A DNA stretch of 64,000 bases, taken from positions 1-64,000 of the forward strand of contig JAIXOR010000014.1 of NCBI GenBank assembly GCA_027486655.1. Reading direction: 5' to 3'. Under the pieces are notes generated by a model. That model saw nothing but the letters and a program-made list of their open reading frames with translations. It was not told where the DNA came from and searched no databases. The position numbers and the translations under genes are program-made. The stretch comes from Verrucomicrobiaceae bacterium. GTDB taxonomy: Bacteria; Verrucomicrobiota; Verrucomicrobiia; Verrucomicrobiales; Akkermansiaceae. This document shows positions 44,980-55,236 of this stretch, one piece after another. Numbering within the stretch: the first letter of the stretch is position 1; each line of letters begins with the position of its first letter.

Positions 44980-47900
44980 ATGCATTCACTCCTCCCGACC
45001 CCCGCCCTGCTGGCAGGCCTCTCGCTCACCGCCGGGGCGGTGGTCACCGGCCCCTACACTCCGGACGGGAACACCGTGCACCTTTTCCACCTCGACGAAA
45101 ACTCCGGAACCAGCAGCTCCGCCAACGCCGTCTCCGGAGCGGCGGCCCTGGTCTCTTACAACGGCCCTACCGCCGTCTCGGGAAACACCTCGCAAACCAC
45201 CATCACCACCGTGCTCGGAGCCACCGGAGCTTCCGGCTTCGGAAATGCCGCCGCATTCACCGGCATCAACCAGGGGCTCGGCCTCAACCAGAACGGAAGC
45301 GGCGGATTCCAACCAGGCAACTCAACGACCACCCCGTCACCCGACTCCATCCAGCATTCGACCCTCACAGGCACCAACGGATCTTTCACACTGGAAGCAC
45401 TGATCCAGATCCCCGATCTCTCCGTCAAACGCCAGATCATCTCCACCGACAGCAGCCTGAACAACCGCTGCTTCCAGTTCTACACCGACACCGACGGCAC
45501 ACTCCGCTTCAACTTCATCGCCACCGGAGCCGCCACCAGCGCATCAGCCACCATCCCCACCTCAGGGCCCCATGCCTTCGCGCCCAACACGTGGTTCCAC
45601 GTCGCCTACGCCTACAATGGGACCAGCGGCACCTTCTACTGGACCCGCCTCGCCGCCACCAGCAGCACCGCAAACGCCCTGACCACCACCGGCTCGGAAA
45701 CCACCACCGGCACACTCTTCGGCCCCCTCGTGATCGGCAACGAAGGCCGCAGCGAGTCCGCAGAAGGACTGCGCGGCATGATCGATGAAGTGCGCATCAG
45801 CCGGATCGCACGCGGGCCCTCGGATTTCCTTTTCGCCGCAGATGACTCCGACGCGGACGGACTCTCCGACTCCTGGGAAATCCTCCACTTCGGAAACCTC
45901 AGCCCGGTCGGCACTGCCGACCCGGATGCGGATGGATACGACAACGAAGCCGAGGAAACCGCGGGCACCCTCCCTAACAACGCCGCATCCAACCCCGGCG
46001 ATGCAGACGCCGACGGACTGCCGGACGCGTGGGAGATCAGCAACTTCGGAACCATTTCCTCGCAGAATTCCAATGGCGACCCGGATGGCGACTTCTGCTC
46101 GAACCTCCTCGAGCACACCGCCAACACCAACCCGCTCAACACGCTCTCGTTCCCCGACACGGACGGAGACCTGCTCATCGATGGCTGGGAACTCCTCCAC
46201 TTCGGCAATCTCACCCGGAACGGATCCGCAGACGCGGATGCCGATGGTGCCTCCGATCGAGCAGAACACAATGCCGGCTCCGAACCTAACAACCCGCTCT
46301 GGAGCCCGGAAAAAGCGCTTCTCGCCAACCGCTGGAGTTTCAATGGAAATCTAACCGACTCCGCTAGCGGTATGCCCGCGCAGATCATCGATCCGGACTC
46401 CAACCCGTCCACCGGTGGCTCCGCAACCCTTTCCGGCAATGACGTCCTGCTGTCCGGAGGAGCCAATGGCACCACAAGCTACATCAGACTCGGAAATGGC
46501 AGCCTGATCGGCGGATCGCGGACTCCCGTCACACTCGAACTCTGGGCCACCCAGGTCAGCACCTTGAACTGGAGCCGGATTTTCGACTTCGGCAATGGCA
46601 CCGCCGACTACCTCTTCATGTCCTGGTCGCGTGGAACCGCATCCACCCAGGACCGGGTGGAATGGAAGGACGTCAGCACCATCGGCATCAACGACACGGT
46701 GGCCCCCTACTCCGCAGGGATCGAATGGCACATCGTCATGACCCTCGAACCCCGAGCCGGCGGATCAGGTTCAACCCGCGTGACCTGGCACGCGGCCCCG
46801 GTTTCCTCCCGGCAACTCGGCGAAGCCAGGGGCACCTTCGACACCACCAACACCCTCCTCAATCTCAATGACAGCCTTTGTTTCCTCGGCCGCTCCCAAT
46901 ATGCCGCGGACAGCACCGCCAACGCACGCTACAACGAGTTCCGCATCTGGAAAGGAAGCCTCTCGCCGCTCATTCGGGAGACTCATCACCTGTTAGGTCC
47001 GGATGCCACCGCATCGCAGGACAGCGACGCAGACGGATTGCCGGACGCATGGGAGACCCTCTACTTCGGCGATCTCGACGAGAACGAATCCGGAGACCCG
47101 GACGGCGACCAATACAGCAACATCCATGAATACCTGGGGCTGAGCCAACCGACTCTCACCGCATCCACCCCGGCGGATGTGGATGCGGATGGACTCGCCG
47201 ACAACTGGGAGATCCGCCACTTCGGCAACATCGCTGCCAACCCGTCCGCCGACCCGGATGGGGATGGCGAAACCAATGCCGCCGAACACGCCCAGGGATC
47301 CGCCCCCAACCACCGGGCCTCCAATGCGGCGGACATTGATGCTGACGCGCTTCCCGATGCCTGGGAGAACGCCCAATTCGGCAGCATCGCCACCAACGGC
47401 GGCGCGGATCCCGATGGTGACGGCTTCGGGAACCTGCAGGAATTCGAAGCCTCAAGCTCCCCCGCCGATCCTTTGTCCAGACCTCCGGGTGTCGCCGTGC
47501 GCCTCGTTCCCCTCGATGACGGTGACAATGCCACCAGCGATTTCGGTTACGCGGGAGCCTCCGCGATCAACTCTGTGGCCTTCGTCAGATCGTCGCTCAA
47601 AACGGTCGGCAACCAGCAGTTCATCACCTGGTACGGACGCCACCAGCACGATGCCAACGCCCCTTACAACAACACCATCTGGATCGGCAGACGGACCCTC
47701 GGCTCATCCGAGTGGGAAATCTTCCGCCATCCGTCGTTCACCGCCAACACAATCACCGACGGACACGACGTGATTTCCTACGGCATCGATGGAGAGGGCC
47801 ACATGCACCTCTCCTGGGGCATGCACGGTGATGCCTTCCACTACTCGAAGTCCAACGCACCTGTCACAGGAACAGCACCCATCACACTGGGACCGGATAC

Positions 47901-49215
47901 CACCATGACCGGCATGGAGAACACCGTGACTTATCCCCAGTTCCTCAAACTGCCCGGCGGTGACCTCCTCTTCATCTTCCGCGAAGGCGCTTCCGGAAAC
48001 GGCGATGTCTTCATCAACCGCTACTCGATTGCCAGCGACACCTGGACCAACGTCCACGGCGGATCGTCCTCGCAAATCCCGCTCATCAAGGGCACCGGCT
48101 GGACCCCGAACTACAACGCCTACCTCAACCTGCCGCAACTCGGTGGCGCCGATGGCGACGACCTGATCCTCACCTGGTGCTGGCGGTTCTCAAGCGGCGC
48201 GTCGGACAACCCGGGCAGCACCGCCAACGGATACCAGACCAACAACCACCTCAACTTCGCCCGCTCGCCGGACGCCGGACTCACCTGGCAACGCCACAAC
48301 GGAACCCCTTACACCCTGCCCATCAACCGCAATGGCGAGAACGGCAACCCGGCATCCGCCGCGGAAATCATCACCGCCATCCCGGAGAACTCATCCCTCA
48401 TCAACCAGGCCAGCACCTGCCTCGACGCGAATGGAAACCCGGTCACCGCCACCTGGTGGGCCCCCGATGCCTCCACCGGCAACCACCGCAGGCAATACCG
48501 CGTCGTCTTCCTCGATGACAACGGAACCCCCACCCCTGCCGACGACACCTGGCAGACCCGCACCGTGTCCAGCCGCGCCAGTGACCCCACCAACATCCGC
48601 TACGCGGAAAATCATGTGCGCGACCTCGGACGCCCGATCGTCGTCACCGACGATCACGACCGCATCATCGTTTCCTACCGGGACAACCAGGCAGGCAATC
48701 TCACCAACGCGGACAACAGCCTCAACAGCGGAGCTTCCAACGGACTCACCGTGGTCCACAGCCTTCCGAAGGCGGCCGATCCCCATCGCCTTGTCTGGAT
48801 CCAGTTCGATCTAACAAACGAAAACCTGGGGAACTACGAGCCGATCATCGACAACGAACTCTGGGACACCCGTCGCATGCTCCACTATCTCTATCAGGCC
48901 GCAGAGGGCCAGGGCTACACGGCTCCCGCCAACCTCGCATCCCGCTTCTCGGTTCTCGAATGGGACGCCGCAGACTACTTCAACCACCAACCCCAGCCCT
49001 CGGTGGCCTTCAGCGCGGATCGCACACAGATCCACATCAGCTGCCCATCCCAGCCCAGCTGGTCATACCGCTTGTGGAGCAGCGTGGACATGGAGAACTG
49101 GACCTCCGTGGAAACCCGCGCCGGCACCGGCTCTCCGCTCGTCTTCACTCAAGCCGCAAACTCCGGTGAAAACCGGCGTTTCTGGCGTGTCGAATACCGC
49201 GAAGGCGGCTTCTGA
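44980..49215 (+). CDS. giant secreted LamG/TSP3 protein with BNR_4-type propeller
   Basis: A 1411-residue exported protein (hydrophobic signal SLLPTPALLAGLSLTAGAVVT). Order: LamG/concanavalin-like domain (about 28-280, starting HLFHLDENSGT), TSP3-like calcium repeats of the form D-x-D-x-D-G-L-x-D-x-W-E (about 285-480), a second LamG-like domain (about 485-690), more repeats (about 695-835), then a BNR_4-type beta-propeller (about 845-1290) with FITWYGRHQHDANAPYNNTIWIG, GHDVISYGIDGEGHMHLSWGMHG and LDANGNPVTATWW. BNR_4 propellers occur in ulvan and rhamnogalacturonan lyases (PL24, PL25), so binding or cleavage of an acidic polysaccharide is possible; the catalytic residues were not assigned. 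It is the first of two tandem paralogous genes. Confidence 0.85.
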   Translation: MHSLLPTPALLAGLSLTAGAVVTGPYTPDGNTVHLFHLDENSGTSSSANAVSGAAALVSYNGPTAVSGNTSQTTITTVLGATGASGFGNAAAFTGINQGLGLNQNGSGGFQPGNSTTTPSPDSIQHSTLTGTNGSFTLEALIQIPDLSVKRQIISTDSSLNNRCFQFYTDTDGTLRFNFIATGAATSASATIPTSGPHAFAPNTWFHVAYAYNGTSGTFYWTRLAATSSTANALTTTGSETTTGTLFGPLVIGNEGRSESAEGLRGMIDEVRISRIARGPSDFLFAADDSDADGLSDSWEILHFGNLSPVGTADPDADGYDNEAEETAGTLPNNAASNPGDADADGLPDAWEISNFGTISSQNSNGDPDGDFCSNLLEHTANTNPLNTLSFPDTDGDLLIDGWELLHFGNLTRNGSADADADGASDRAEHNAGSEPNNPLWSPEKALLANRWSFNGNLTDSASGMPAQIIDPDSNPSTGGSATLSGNDVLLSGGANGTTSYIRLGNGSLIGGSRTPVTLELWATQVSTLNWSRIFDFGNGTADYLFMSWSRGTASTQDRVEWKDVSTIGINDTVAPYSAGIEWHIVMTLEPRAGGSGSTRVTWHAAPVSSRQLGEARGTFDTTNTLLNLNDSLCFLGRSQYAADSTANARYNEFRIWKGSLSPLIRETHHLLGPDATASQDSDADGLPDAWETLYFGDLDENESGDPDGDQYSNIHEYLGLSQPTLTASTPADVDADGLADNWEIRHFGNIAANPSADPDGDGETNAAEHAQGSAPNHRASNAADIDADALPDAWENAQFGSIATNGGADPDGDGFGNLQEFEASSSPADPLSRPPGVAVRLVPLDDGDNATSDFGYAGASAINSVAFVRSSLKTVGNQQFITWYGRHQHDANAPYNNTIWIGRRTLGSSEWEIFRHPSFTANTITDGHDVISYGIDGEGHMHLSWGMHGDAFHYSKSNAPVTGTAPITLGPDTTMTGMENTVTYPQFLKLPGGDLLFIFREGASGNGDVFINRYSIASDTWTNVHGGSSSQIPLIKGTGWTPNYNAYLNLPQLGGADGDDLILTWCWRFSSGASDNPGSTANGYQTNNHLNFARSPDAGLTWQRHNGTPYTLPINRNGENGNPASAAEIITAIPENSSLINQASTCLDANGNPVTATWWAPDASTGNHRRQYRVVFLDDNGTPTPADDTWQTRTVSSRASDPTNIRYAENHVRDLGRPIVVTDDHDRIIVSYRDNQAGNLTNADNSLNSGASNGLTVVHSLPKAADPHRLVWIQFDLTNENLGNYEPIIDNELWDTRRMLHYLYQAAEGQGYTAPANLASRFSVLEWDAADYFNHQPQPSVAFSADRTQIHISCPSQPSWSYRLWSSVDMENWTSVETRAGTGSPLVFTQAANSGENRRFWRVEYREGGF

Positions 49216-49337
49216 AGCCGTTCCCCATTTAGGGGGGACACCCCATCACCGTGTTGCAAGCCACGAATTCGCAAGGCTATCTGCGTCTTCCGTAGGAGCG
49301 GTTCTCCTCCGGCCTCCCTCAAGAAACCTCGCGATCC

Positions 49338-52300
49338 ATGAAATCCAGATTCACAAGATCCCTCGTCGTGACCATCACCTTCGGAGCGGCGTGCCAGGCC
49401 CTCCATGGCGCGGCCCAGCCCTACTCCACCGCAGACTCAAACACGGTTTACCTTTACCACCTTGACGAAGCGGCCGGGTCGGTGATTGCCGCCAGCACCG
49501 GCAGCACCACCTTCAACGCCTACGCGTTCGACGGCAACCCCGCCGCCAACAACGCCACCAACCCGCAACCGACGAACACCACCATCCTCGGCGCAACGGC
49601 CTTCACGGGATTTGGCAAGTCCGCCAACATCTCCGCCGCGGATCTCGGGCTTGGCATCGATGCCAACGCAAGCGGAGGTTTTCAAATGGGCCTCAACGGA
49701 GGTGCCTCACCGGATGCCGTTGCCCACTCGACGTTTGCCGGAACCGATGGCTCCTTCACCATCGATGCCATGGTCAACCTCCCTGCGATCACGGGAGCGC
49801 AGCGTGAAATCATCTGCACGGACAACTCCGCCGGAACCCGCGGCTTCCAGTTCCGCATCAACACCACGGGGAACCTTGAGTTCAACTTCATCGGCACCGC
49901 TGGAGCCGCTTACCTGGTGCCCATCCCGACCACCGGCACCCACGGCTTTGTGGCCAACGAGTGGTTCCATGTCGCCCTCACCTACAACGGTGCCACCAAT
50001 ACCAGCACCTACTACTGGACGCGCGTTTCGTCCGGTGCCACCGCCGCCAATCCCATCGGCACACCTGGAACCACCGAAACCACCCTCGGAACCGTCACAG
50101 GCCCCATTGTGATCGGCAACGAAGCCCGCTCCGCAGGCAGCGGACTGAACTCCGGTGAAGGACTGCTCGGATTCATCGATGAGGTCCGCATCAGCAACAA
50201 GGCCCGCGCCGCCTCCGAATTCATCTTCTACGATGACGGCTCCGTGGACAGCGACGCGGACGGACTGTCCGACCTCTGGGAAACCACGAATTTCGGGAAT
50301 CTCAACCAAACCGGATCCGATGACCCCGATGGCGACGGCGCCACCAACGAGCAGGAGGAAACCGCGGTCACCAATCCGAACCTCGCCACGTCCTGGCCCG
50401 ATGTGGATGCAGACGGTCTCAAGGATGCCTGGGAAACCCTGAACTTCGGCACCATCGCCGCCCAGGGCGCCACGGGAGATCCCGATGGGGACCTGTCGTC
50501 AAACCTCCTCGAGTTCAACAGCGCCACCGATCCGAAGAACCCGATTTCCTGGCCGGACACCGACTTCGACCTGATGAATGACGGTTGGGAGACCACCTAC
50601 TTCGGCAATCTGACCAAAGACGGCAATGCCGATACCGACGGCGACTCCTACTCCGACCTCGACGAGCATGACGCCCACACCAATCCCGCCGCAAGCACCG
50701 GAACCTACAACTCGCCCATCTGGGCCCAGTTGAAGAACCGCTGGAGCTTCAATGGATCTCTAACGGATTCCGTCGGCGGCAGCAACGCAAGCATCGTCGA
50801 TGTCGGCGCGAACAACGTGACCTACAACGACATCACCACGCCCACCGGCATCACGCTGACCGGAGGCACCAAGGCCACATCCGATTATGTGAGCCTGGGT
50901 TCCAACCTGGTTCCGAACGTCGCCACGCCGGTCACCATCGAGCTGTGGGCGAAACAGAACACCGTCCAGAACTGGGCGCGCATCTTCGACTTCCAGACGG
51001 ACACCAACGAGTATCTCATGATGTCATGGAATCAGGCCGGAAACAACGCGACCGACCGCTTCGAGTTCAAGGACGCCGCCACATCCGCAACCGTCTTGAC
51101 CATCGACAACAAGAACCAGCCCTACGGCACCACCGACGAGCACCACATCGTGCTCACGCTCGAGCCGTTGGCCGGATCCGCAGGCAGGACCAAGGTCACC
51201 TTCTACTCCGCACCCAGTGGCTCGGCCACCCTAGGCGCGGCGAAAGGAACAGGCGAGACCACCATCAACCTCGTCAACTTCAACGAGACGCTCAACGCTC
51301 TCGGCTATTCGCCCTACCCGGACAACACCGCCTCCGCCACCTACAACGAGGTGCGGATCTGGAATGGCGCCCCACCCGCATGGATGAGGGAGCAGCTCCA
51401 CGACCAGGGCCCCGACAATGCCTCGATCCCGGATACGGATGCGGATTTCCTGCCGGATGCCTGGGAGGAACAATACTTCCCCGGCAATCTATCCGCCATG
51501 ACCACCACCGGCGACAACGATGCCGATGGAACCAACAACCGTGACGAATACGCCGCCGGGTCGGATCCTAACAACAACTTGTCCACACCGGACGACTCGG
51601 ATGCGGACGGACTGTTGGACACCTGGGAGATCGCCTACTTCGGAAACATCACTTCCCAGATCGGTTCGGGAGACCCCGACAATGACGGGCTGACCAACGA
51701 ACAGGAGGAAACCGCAGGATCCAATCCCAACAATCCGGACGATGATGCGGACGGCCTCACGGACGCCTGGGAGCGCACTTACTTCGGCACCCTGCCGGAT
51801 CCCCTGATCCACACCGGCACCGACGATCCGGATGGCGACGGTTTCACCAACGAGCAGGAGGAGACCGCCGCTTCCAATCCGGCACTCGCCGCTTCCACCC
51901 CCACCGATACCGACGCGGACTCGCTGATCGACACCTTCGAGGTGGCCTACTTCACCACAATCAACACCCAGACCGGTTCCGATGACCCGGATGCCGACGG
52001 TTCATCCAACAGCATCGAGCAAGCCGCCGGATCCAATCCCACGCTGGCCGCATCCACCCCCGCGGATACCGATGGCGATGGAATCGTGGACACTGCGGAA
52101 CTCATCAAACCCTACACGGCGGATGCCAACACGCTGCACCTCTGGCATCTCGATGAAATCACCGCCCCGGCCGCCGATGCCGGCAGCGCTCCGGTAAGTC
52201 TGACTTCGCTGCAGAACGGGGCCCTGCTCTGGTCGCCCTCCACCGGCGGATTTGGCACCGGCCTCAACACGGCCGCCGCCGCCAATGCACGCCTTGGAGC

Positions 52301-53246
52301 CCTGCCAGAAGCTGCGGACCTCTCGGACAACGCGATCACCAGCTACGCCGGAGCCGACGGTGCCTTCACCATGGAAGCGATTGTCCGCATCGGCTTTAAC
52401 CCCGTGGCCACCGCTGCGGCAACCACCATGCAAATCCTCAGCGCCGATGGGGACACCGATGCCAACCGCCAGTTCCAGTTCCGCATCCGCTACAACACGG
52501 CCAACGTGCCCACGCTGGAATTCATCAACCTGCTTGGCGCCGTCGGCGTGCAAATCGTCGGAGTCCCCATTCCTCTCACCGGGGATCACGCCATCGCCCA
52601 AAACGGATGGTTCCATGTGGCCGTGACTTACGACGGCACGGAGAACAGCGCGGGCAACATCAAGCTCTACTGGACCAAACTGGATCCCGCCTACACCCAG
52701 GCCAACGCGATCACCACCGGCGCGGAAAACCTGGCTGCCGACATGATCGTTCCCATTGAAGGATCGGACCTTGTCATCGGCAACGAAGGACGTGCCAACG
52801 GCGGGACCACCGACCGCTTCTTCGGAACCATCGATGAAGTGCGCGTCAGCTCGATCGCCCGCTCCGCCACCGGGTTCCTCTTCCCCAGCGGCGGGAACGA
52901 TCTCGATGCCGACGGCATGGACGATGCCTGGGAAACCGCGAACTTCGGAGGCACCACGGAAACCGCCACCGGAGACTTCGATGGCGATGGCACGGACAAC
53001 CTCACCGAGTTCCGCCTCGGCCTCACACCCACCAGCGGCAACTCCCGCTTCGTGGTGACCCGCGGCAGCGGAGGGCTGTTGGAGTGGCCAAGCACGACCG
53101 GCGTGAACTTCAGCGTCCAGCGCAGCACCACGCTTGGAGCCTGGACCACCATCGCCACCGTCCCGGGAACCGCCGGCACCGCGAGCTTCACCGATCCGTC
53201 CCCACCGGCCGGCAGCGCCTTCTATCGGATCGCTCTCGAGCCCTGA
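49338..53246 (+). CDS. giant secreted LamG/TSP3-repeat protein
   Basis: A 1302-residue exported protein with signal MKSRFTRSLVVTITFGAACQ. Three LamG/concanavalin-like domains (about 25-285, 475-685, 925-1180) are separated by TSP3-like repeats (D-x-D-A-D-G-L-x-D-x-W-E, ...-E-Q-E-E-T-A). The first 450 residues align in architecture with the upstream giant protein, so the genes probably arose by duplication. There is no propeller here. A final module of about 70 residues (LGAWTTIATVPGTAGTASFTDPSPPAGSAFYRI) resembles Verrucomicrobia and Planctomycetes C-terminal modules. It is probably a surface adhesin or glycan-binding protein; no catalytic motif was found. Confidence 0.82.
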   Translation: MKSRFTRSLVVTITFGAACQALHGAAQPYSTADSNTVYLYHLDEAAGSVIAASTGSTTFNAYAFDGNPAANNATNPQPTNTTILGATAFTGFGKSANISAADLGLGIDANASGGFQMGLNGGASPDAVAHSTFAGTDGSFTIDAMVNLPAITGAQREIICTDNSAGTRGFQFRINTTGNLEFNFIGTAGAAYLVPIPTTGTHGFVANEWFHVALTYNGATNTSTYYWTRVSSGATAANPIGTPGTTETTLGTVTGPIVIGNEARSAGSGLNSGEGLLGFIDEVRISNKARAASEFIFYDDGSVDSDADGLSDLWETTNFGNLNQTGSDDPDGDGATNEQEETAVTNPNLATSWPDVDADGLKDAWETLNFGTIAAQGATGDPDGDLSSNLLEFNSATDPKNPISWPDTDFDLMNDGWETTYFGNLTKDGNADTDGDSYSDLDEHDAHTNPAASTGTYNSPIWAQLKNRWSFNGSLTDSVGGSNASIVDVGANNVTYNDITTPTGITLTGGTKATSDYVSLGSNLVPNVATPVTIELWAKQNTVQNWARIFDFQTDTNEYLMMSWNQAGNNATDRFEFKDAATSATVLTIDNKNQPYGTTDEHHIVLTLEPLAGSAGRTKVTFYSAPSGSATLGAAKGTGETTINLVNFNETLNALGYSPYPDNTASATYNEVRIWNGAPPAWMREQLHDQGPDNASIPDTDADFLPDAWEEQYFPGNLSAMTTTGDNDADGTNNRDEYAAGSDPNNNLSTPDDSDADGLLDTWEIAYFGNITSQIGSGDPDNDGLTNEQEETAGSNPNNPDDDADGLTDAWERTYFGTLPDPLIHTGTDDPDGDGFTNEQEETAASNPALAASTPTDTDADSLIDTFEVAYFTTINTQTGSDDPDADGSSNSIEQAAGSNPTLAASTPADTDGDGIVDTAELIKPYTADANTLHLWHLDEITAPAADAGSAPVSLTSLQNGALLWSPSTGGFGTGLNTAAAANARLGALPEAADLSDNAITSYAGADGAFTMEAIVRIGFNPVATAAATTMQILSADGDTDANRQFQFRIRYNTANVPTLEFINLLGAVGVQIVGVPIPLTGDHAIAQNGWFHVAVTYDGTENSAGNIKLYWTKLDPAYTQANAITTGAENLAADMIVPIEGSDLVIGNEGRANGGTTDRFFGTIDEVRVSSIARSATGFLFPSGGNDLDADGMDDAWETANFGGTTETATGDFDGDGTDNLTEFRLGLTPTSGNSRFVVTRGSGGLLEWPSTTGVNFSVQRSTTLGAWTTIATVPGTAGTASFTDPSPPAGSAFYRIALEP

Positions 53247-53275
53247 TCCGTCTTCACAATCCGTTTCCAACCCAA

Positions 53276-53305
53276 CCCGGAGCCCTCACAAGGCTCCGGG
53301 TTTTT
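53276..53305 (+). terminator. rho-independent terminator after the giant LamG protein gene
   Basis: CCCGGAGCC (53276-53284) pairs with GGCTCCGGG (53292-53300), loop CTCACAA, then five T. Confidence 0.92.
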
Positions 53306-53345
53306 GTTTGGGCCAAGGCCACTCCCATCGAGAGCACACGTCTCA

Positions 53346-53381
53346 TACAAACAAAACCCCCGCCTCCATCGGAAGCGGGGG
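53346..53381 (-). terminator. rho-independent terminator of rpsB-tsf
   Basis: Read on the minus strand, a stem of CCCCCGC and GCGGGGG with an inner TCC/GGA pairing is followed by TTTTGTTTGT. It lies about 30 bp after the tsf stop. Confidence 0.8.
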
Positions 53382-53411
53382 TATTGTGGGAGATTCAATG
53401 AGTCCGAACCA

Positions 53412-54278
53412 TCACTCGCCGAGGCCGAAGCGGACGAAGCGGGTCACCGTGAGGGTGTCGCCGAGCTCCTTGCCCTTGGCTTCGAGCAGCTGGGTGACGG
53501 TTTGTTTGTCATCCTTCACGAAGGGCTGCTCAAGGAAGCAGCTTTCGGCGAAGAACTTGTTCACCTGACCCTTGAGGATGTTCTCGATGATGTTCTCGGG
53601 CTTTCCGCTGTCCGCAAGGCGGGCGCGGAAGATTTCACGCTCGGCATCCACAATCGCGGCCGGGATGTCCTCACGGGAGAGCCCCTTCGGCGCGCAGGCG
53701 GCGATGTGAAGGGTGAGGTCCTTGATGAGTTCCTTGAAGGCATCGGTGCCGGCGGACTCGCTCTTGGTGGTGCCCACCTCGATGAGAACGCCCACTTTGC
53801 CCGGAGGGTGGATGTAGGCGGCGATCACTCCGCCCGCAGCCGCATCGAAGCGGACATACTTGCGGAACTGGAGGTTTTCACCCACTTCCACCACCTTGGC
53901 CTTGACGGTGTCCTCGATGCTGAGGTCGCCCTTCTTCACGGCAAGCGCGGCAGTGTGGTCGGCGGCGCTCTCACCGGCAAGGGTGTCGGCGATCTCGGCG
54001 ACGAAGGCCTGGAAGTTTTCGTTCTTCGAAACGAAGTCGGTTTCGCAGTTCAGTTCGAGAAGGATGCCTGCGGTCGCTCCGGCGTTCACGCGGGCGGTGA
54101 TGATGCCCTCGTTGGCGGCGCGGTCGGCCTTGGCTCCCGCTTTGGCGATGCCACGCTCGCGGAGGAGCTTGATGGCGGCCTCGAGGTCGCCGTTGGTTTC
54201 GGTGAGGACCTTTTTGCAGTCCATCATGCCGGCGTTGGTCTTCTCGCGGAGTTCTTTGACGATAGCGGCTGAAATCAT
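53412..54278 (-). CDS. tsf: elongation factor Ts
   Basis: A 288-residue guanine-nucleotide exchange factor for EF-Tu. The N-terminal UBA-like domain reads VKELREKTNAGMMDCKKVLTETNGDLEAAIKLLRERG, followed by AAKADRAANEGII-type sequence, GILLELNCETDFVSKNENFQAFV and IHPPGKVGVLIEVG, all EF-Ts hallmarks. Order rpsB-tsf on the minus strand is the usual one. The start is the ATG at 54278 (MISAAIVKEL). Confidence 0.97.
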   Translation of the reverse strand: MISAAIVKELREKTNAGMMDCKKVLTETNGDLEAAIKLLRERGIAKAGAKADRAANEGIITARVNAGATAGILLELNCETDFVSKNENFQAFVAEIADTLAGESAADHTAALAVKKGDLSIEDTVKAKVVEVGENLQFRKYVRFDAAAGGVIAAYIHPPGKVGVLIEVGTTKSESAGTDAFKELIKDLTLHIAACAPKGLSREDIPAAIVDAEREIFRARLADSGKPENIIENILKGQVNKFFAESCFLEQPFVKDDKQTVTQLLEAKGKELGDTLTVTRFVRFGLGE

Positions 54279-54357
54279 GTTCGTGAGTGGGGTTGGAAAG
54301 GATTGGAGAGAAAAAAGGACGGCCCGCCGGATGACAGGCCGCCCGGGAAATGTCGGC

Positions 54358-55038
54358 TCACTTGCGCGAGGCAACCATGGCGTCCACCAGGTTCTGAAGG
54401 ATGATGCGGATCGAGCGGATCGCATCGTCGTTTCCGGGGATCGGATAGTCGACCACGGCGGGGTCCGCATTGGTGTCGACCAGGGCGACGATCGGGATTC
54501 CAAGGCGGCGGGCCTCGGCCACGGCGATGGTCTCACGAGCGGAGTCCACGATCACCACAGCATCGGGCTTGCGGTCCATCTCACGCACGCCGCGGAGGTT
54601 GCGCAGAAGCTTTTCACGCTCACGGCCGAGGGCGGCGAGCTCCTTCTTGGACATGGCCTTGAACTCGGGCTGCTTCTCGATGTTTTCAAGATACTTGAGG
54701 CGCTCGACCGACTTGCGGACGGTGGTGCTGTTGGTGAGCATGCCGCCAAGCCAGCGGTGATTGACGTAGTGCTGGCCGGTGGCCTCGGCAGCTTCGCGGA
54801 TGGCGTCCTGGGCCTGGCGCTTGCAGCCGACGAAGAGGATCTTTTTGCCCTTCGAGCTCAGGTCACCGAGGAAAGCGGCGGCCTTGTCGAGTTGCTGGAC
54901 GGTTTTCTCCAGGTTGATGATGTAGATGCCGCCTTTGTCCTTCATGAGGAAGGGCTTCATGCGCGGATTCCATTTCTTCGTCTGGTGGCCGTAGTGGACG
55001 CCGGCGTCCACCATGTCGTTGATGAGGTCGTTGATCAT
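54358..55038 (-). CDS. rpsB: 30S ribosomal protein uS2
   Basis: A 226-residue protein with MVDAGVHYGHQTKKWNPRM, GIYIINLEKTVQQLDKAAAFL, ILFVGCKRQAQDAI, HRWLGGMLTNSTTVRKSV and GIPIVALVDTNADP followed by IPGNDDAIRSIRII, the complete set of S2 motifs. It is slightly shorter than E. coli S2. It is first in an operon with tsf, with a promoter about 110 bp upstream. Confidence 0.98.
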   Translation of the reverse strand: MINDLINDMVDAGVHYGHQTKKWNPRMKPFLMKDKGGIYIINLEKTVQQLDKAAAFLGDLSSKGKKILFVGCKRQAQDAIREAAEATGQHYVNHRWLGGMLTNSTTVRKSVERLKYLENIEKQPEFKAMSKKELAALGREREKLLRNLRGVREMDRKPDAVVIVDSARETIAVAEARRLGIPIVALVDTNADPAVVDYPIPGNDDAIRSIRIILQNLVDAMVASRK

Positions 55039-55147
55039 ATGCTTTGGTTTTCCCGCCTTGATTCAGGAACGGGCGATTCTTGGAGACCCGCCGCGTGTGG
55101 CTTCCCCGGGGTCTCCGTTGGTTCGGATGCGGCTTGAAGGGGCGCGG

Positions 55148-55176
55148 GATTTAGGGAAATCCCCACCCGGTGACAA
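55148..55176 (-). promoter_or_regulatory. sigma-70-like promoter of rpsB-tsf
   Basis: On the minus strand TTGTCA (55176-55171), 17-base spacer, TAAATC (55153-55148). About 110 bp lie between the -10 box and the rpsB ATG, leaving room for a leader. Confidence 0.55.
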
Positions 55177-55236
55177 GGGAAATCCCGGAATCATCCGCAA
55201 AAACCGAGTTTTTGAACGGGGATCACGCCCATCCAA

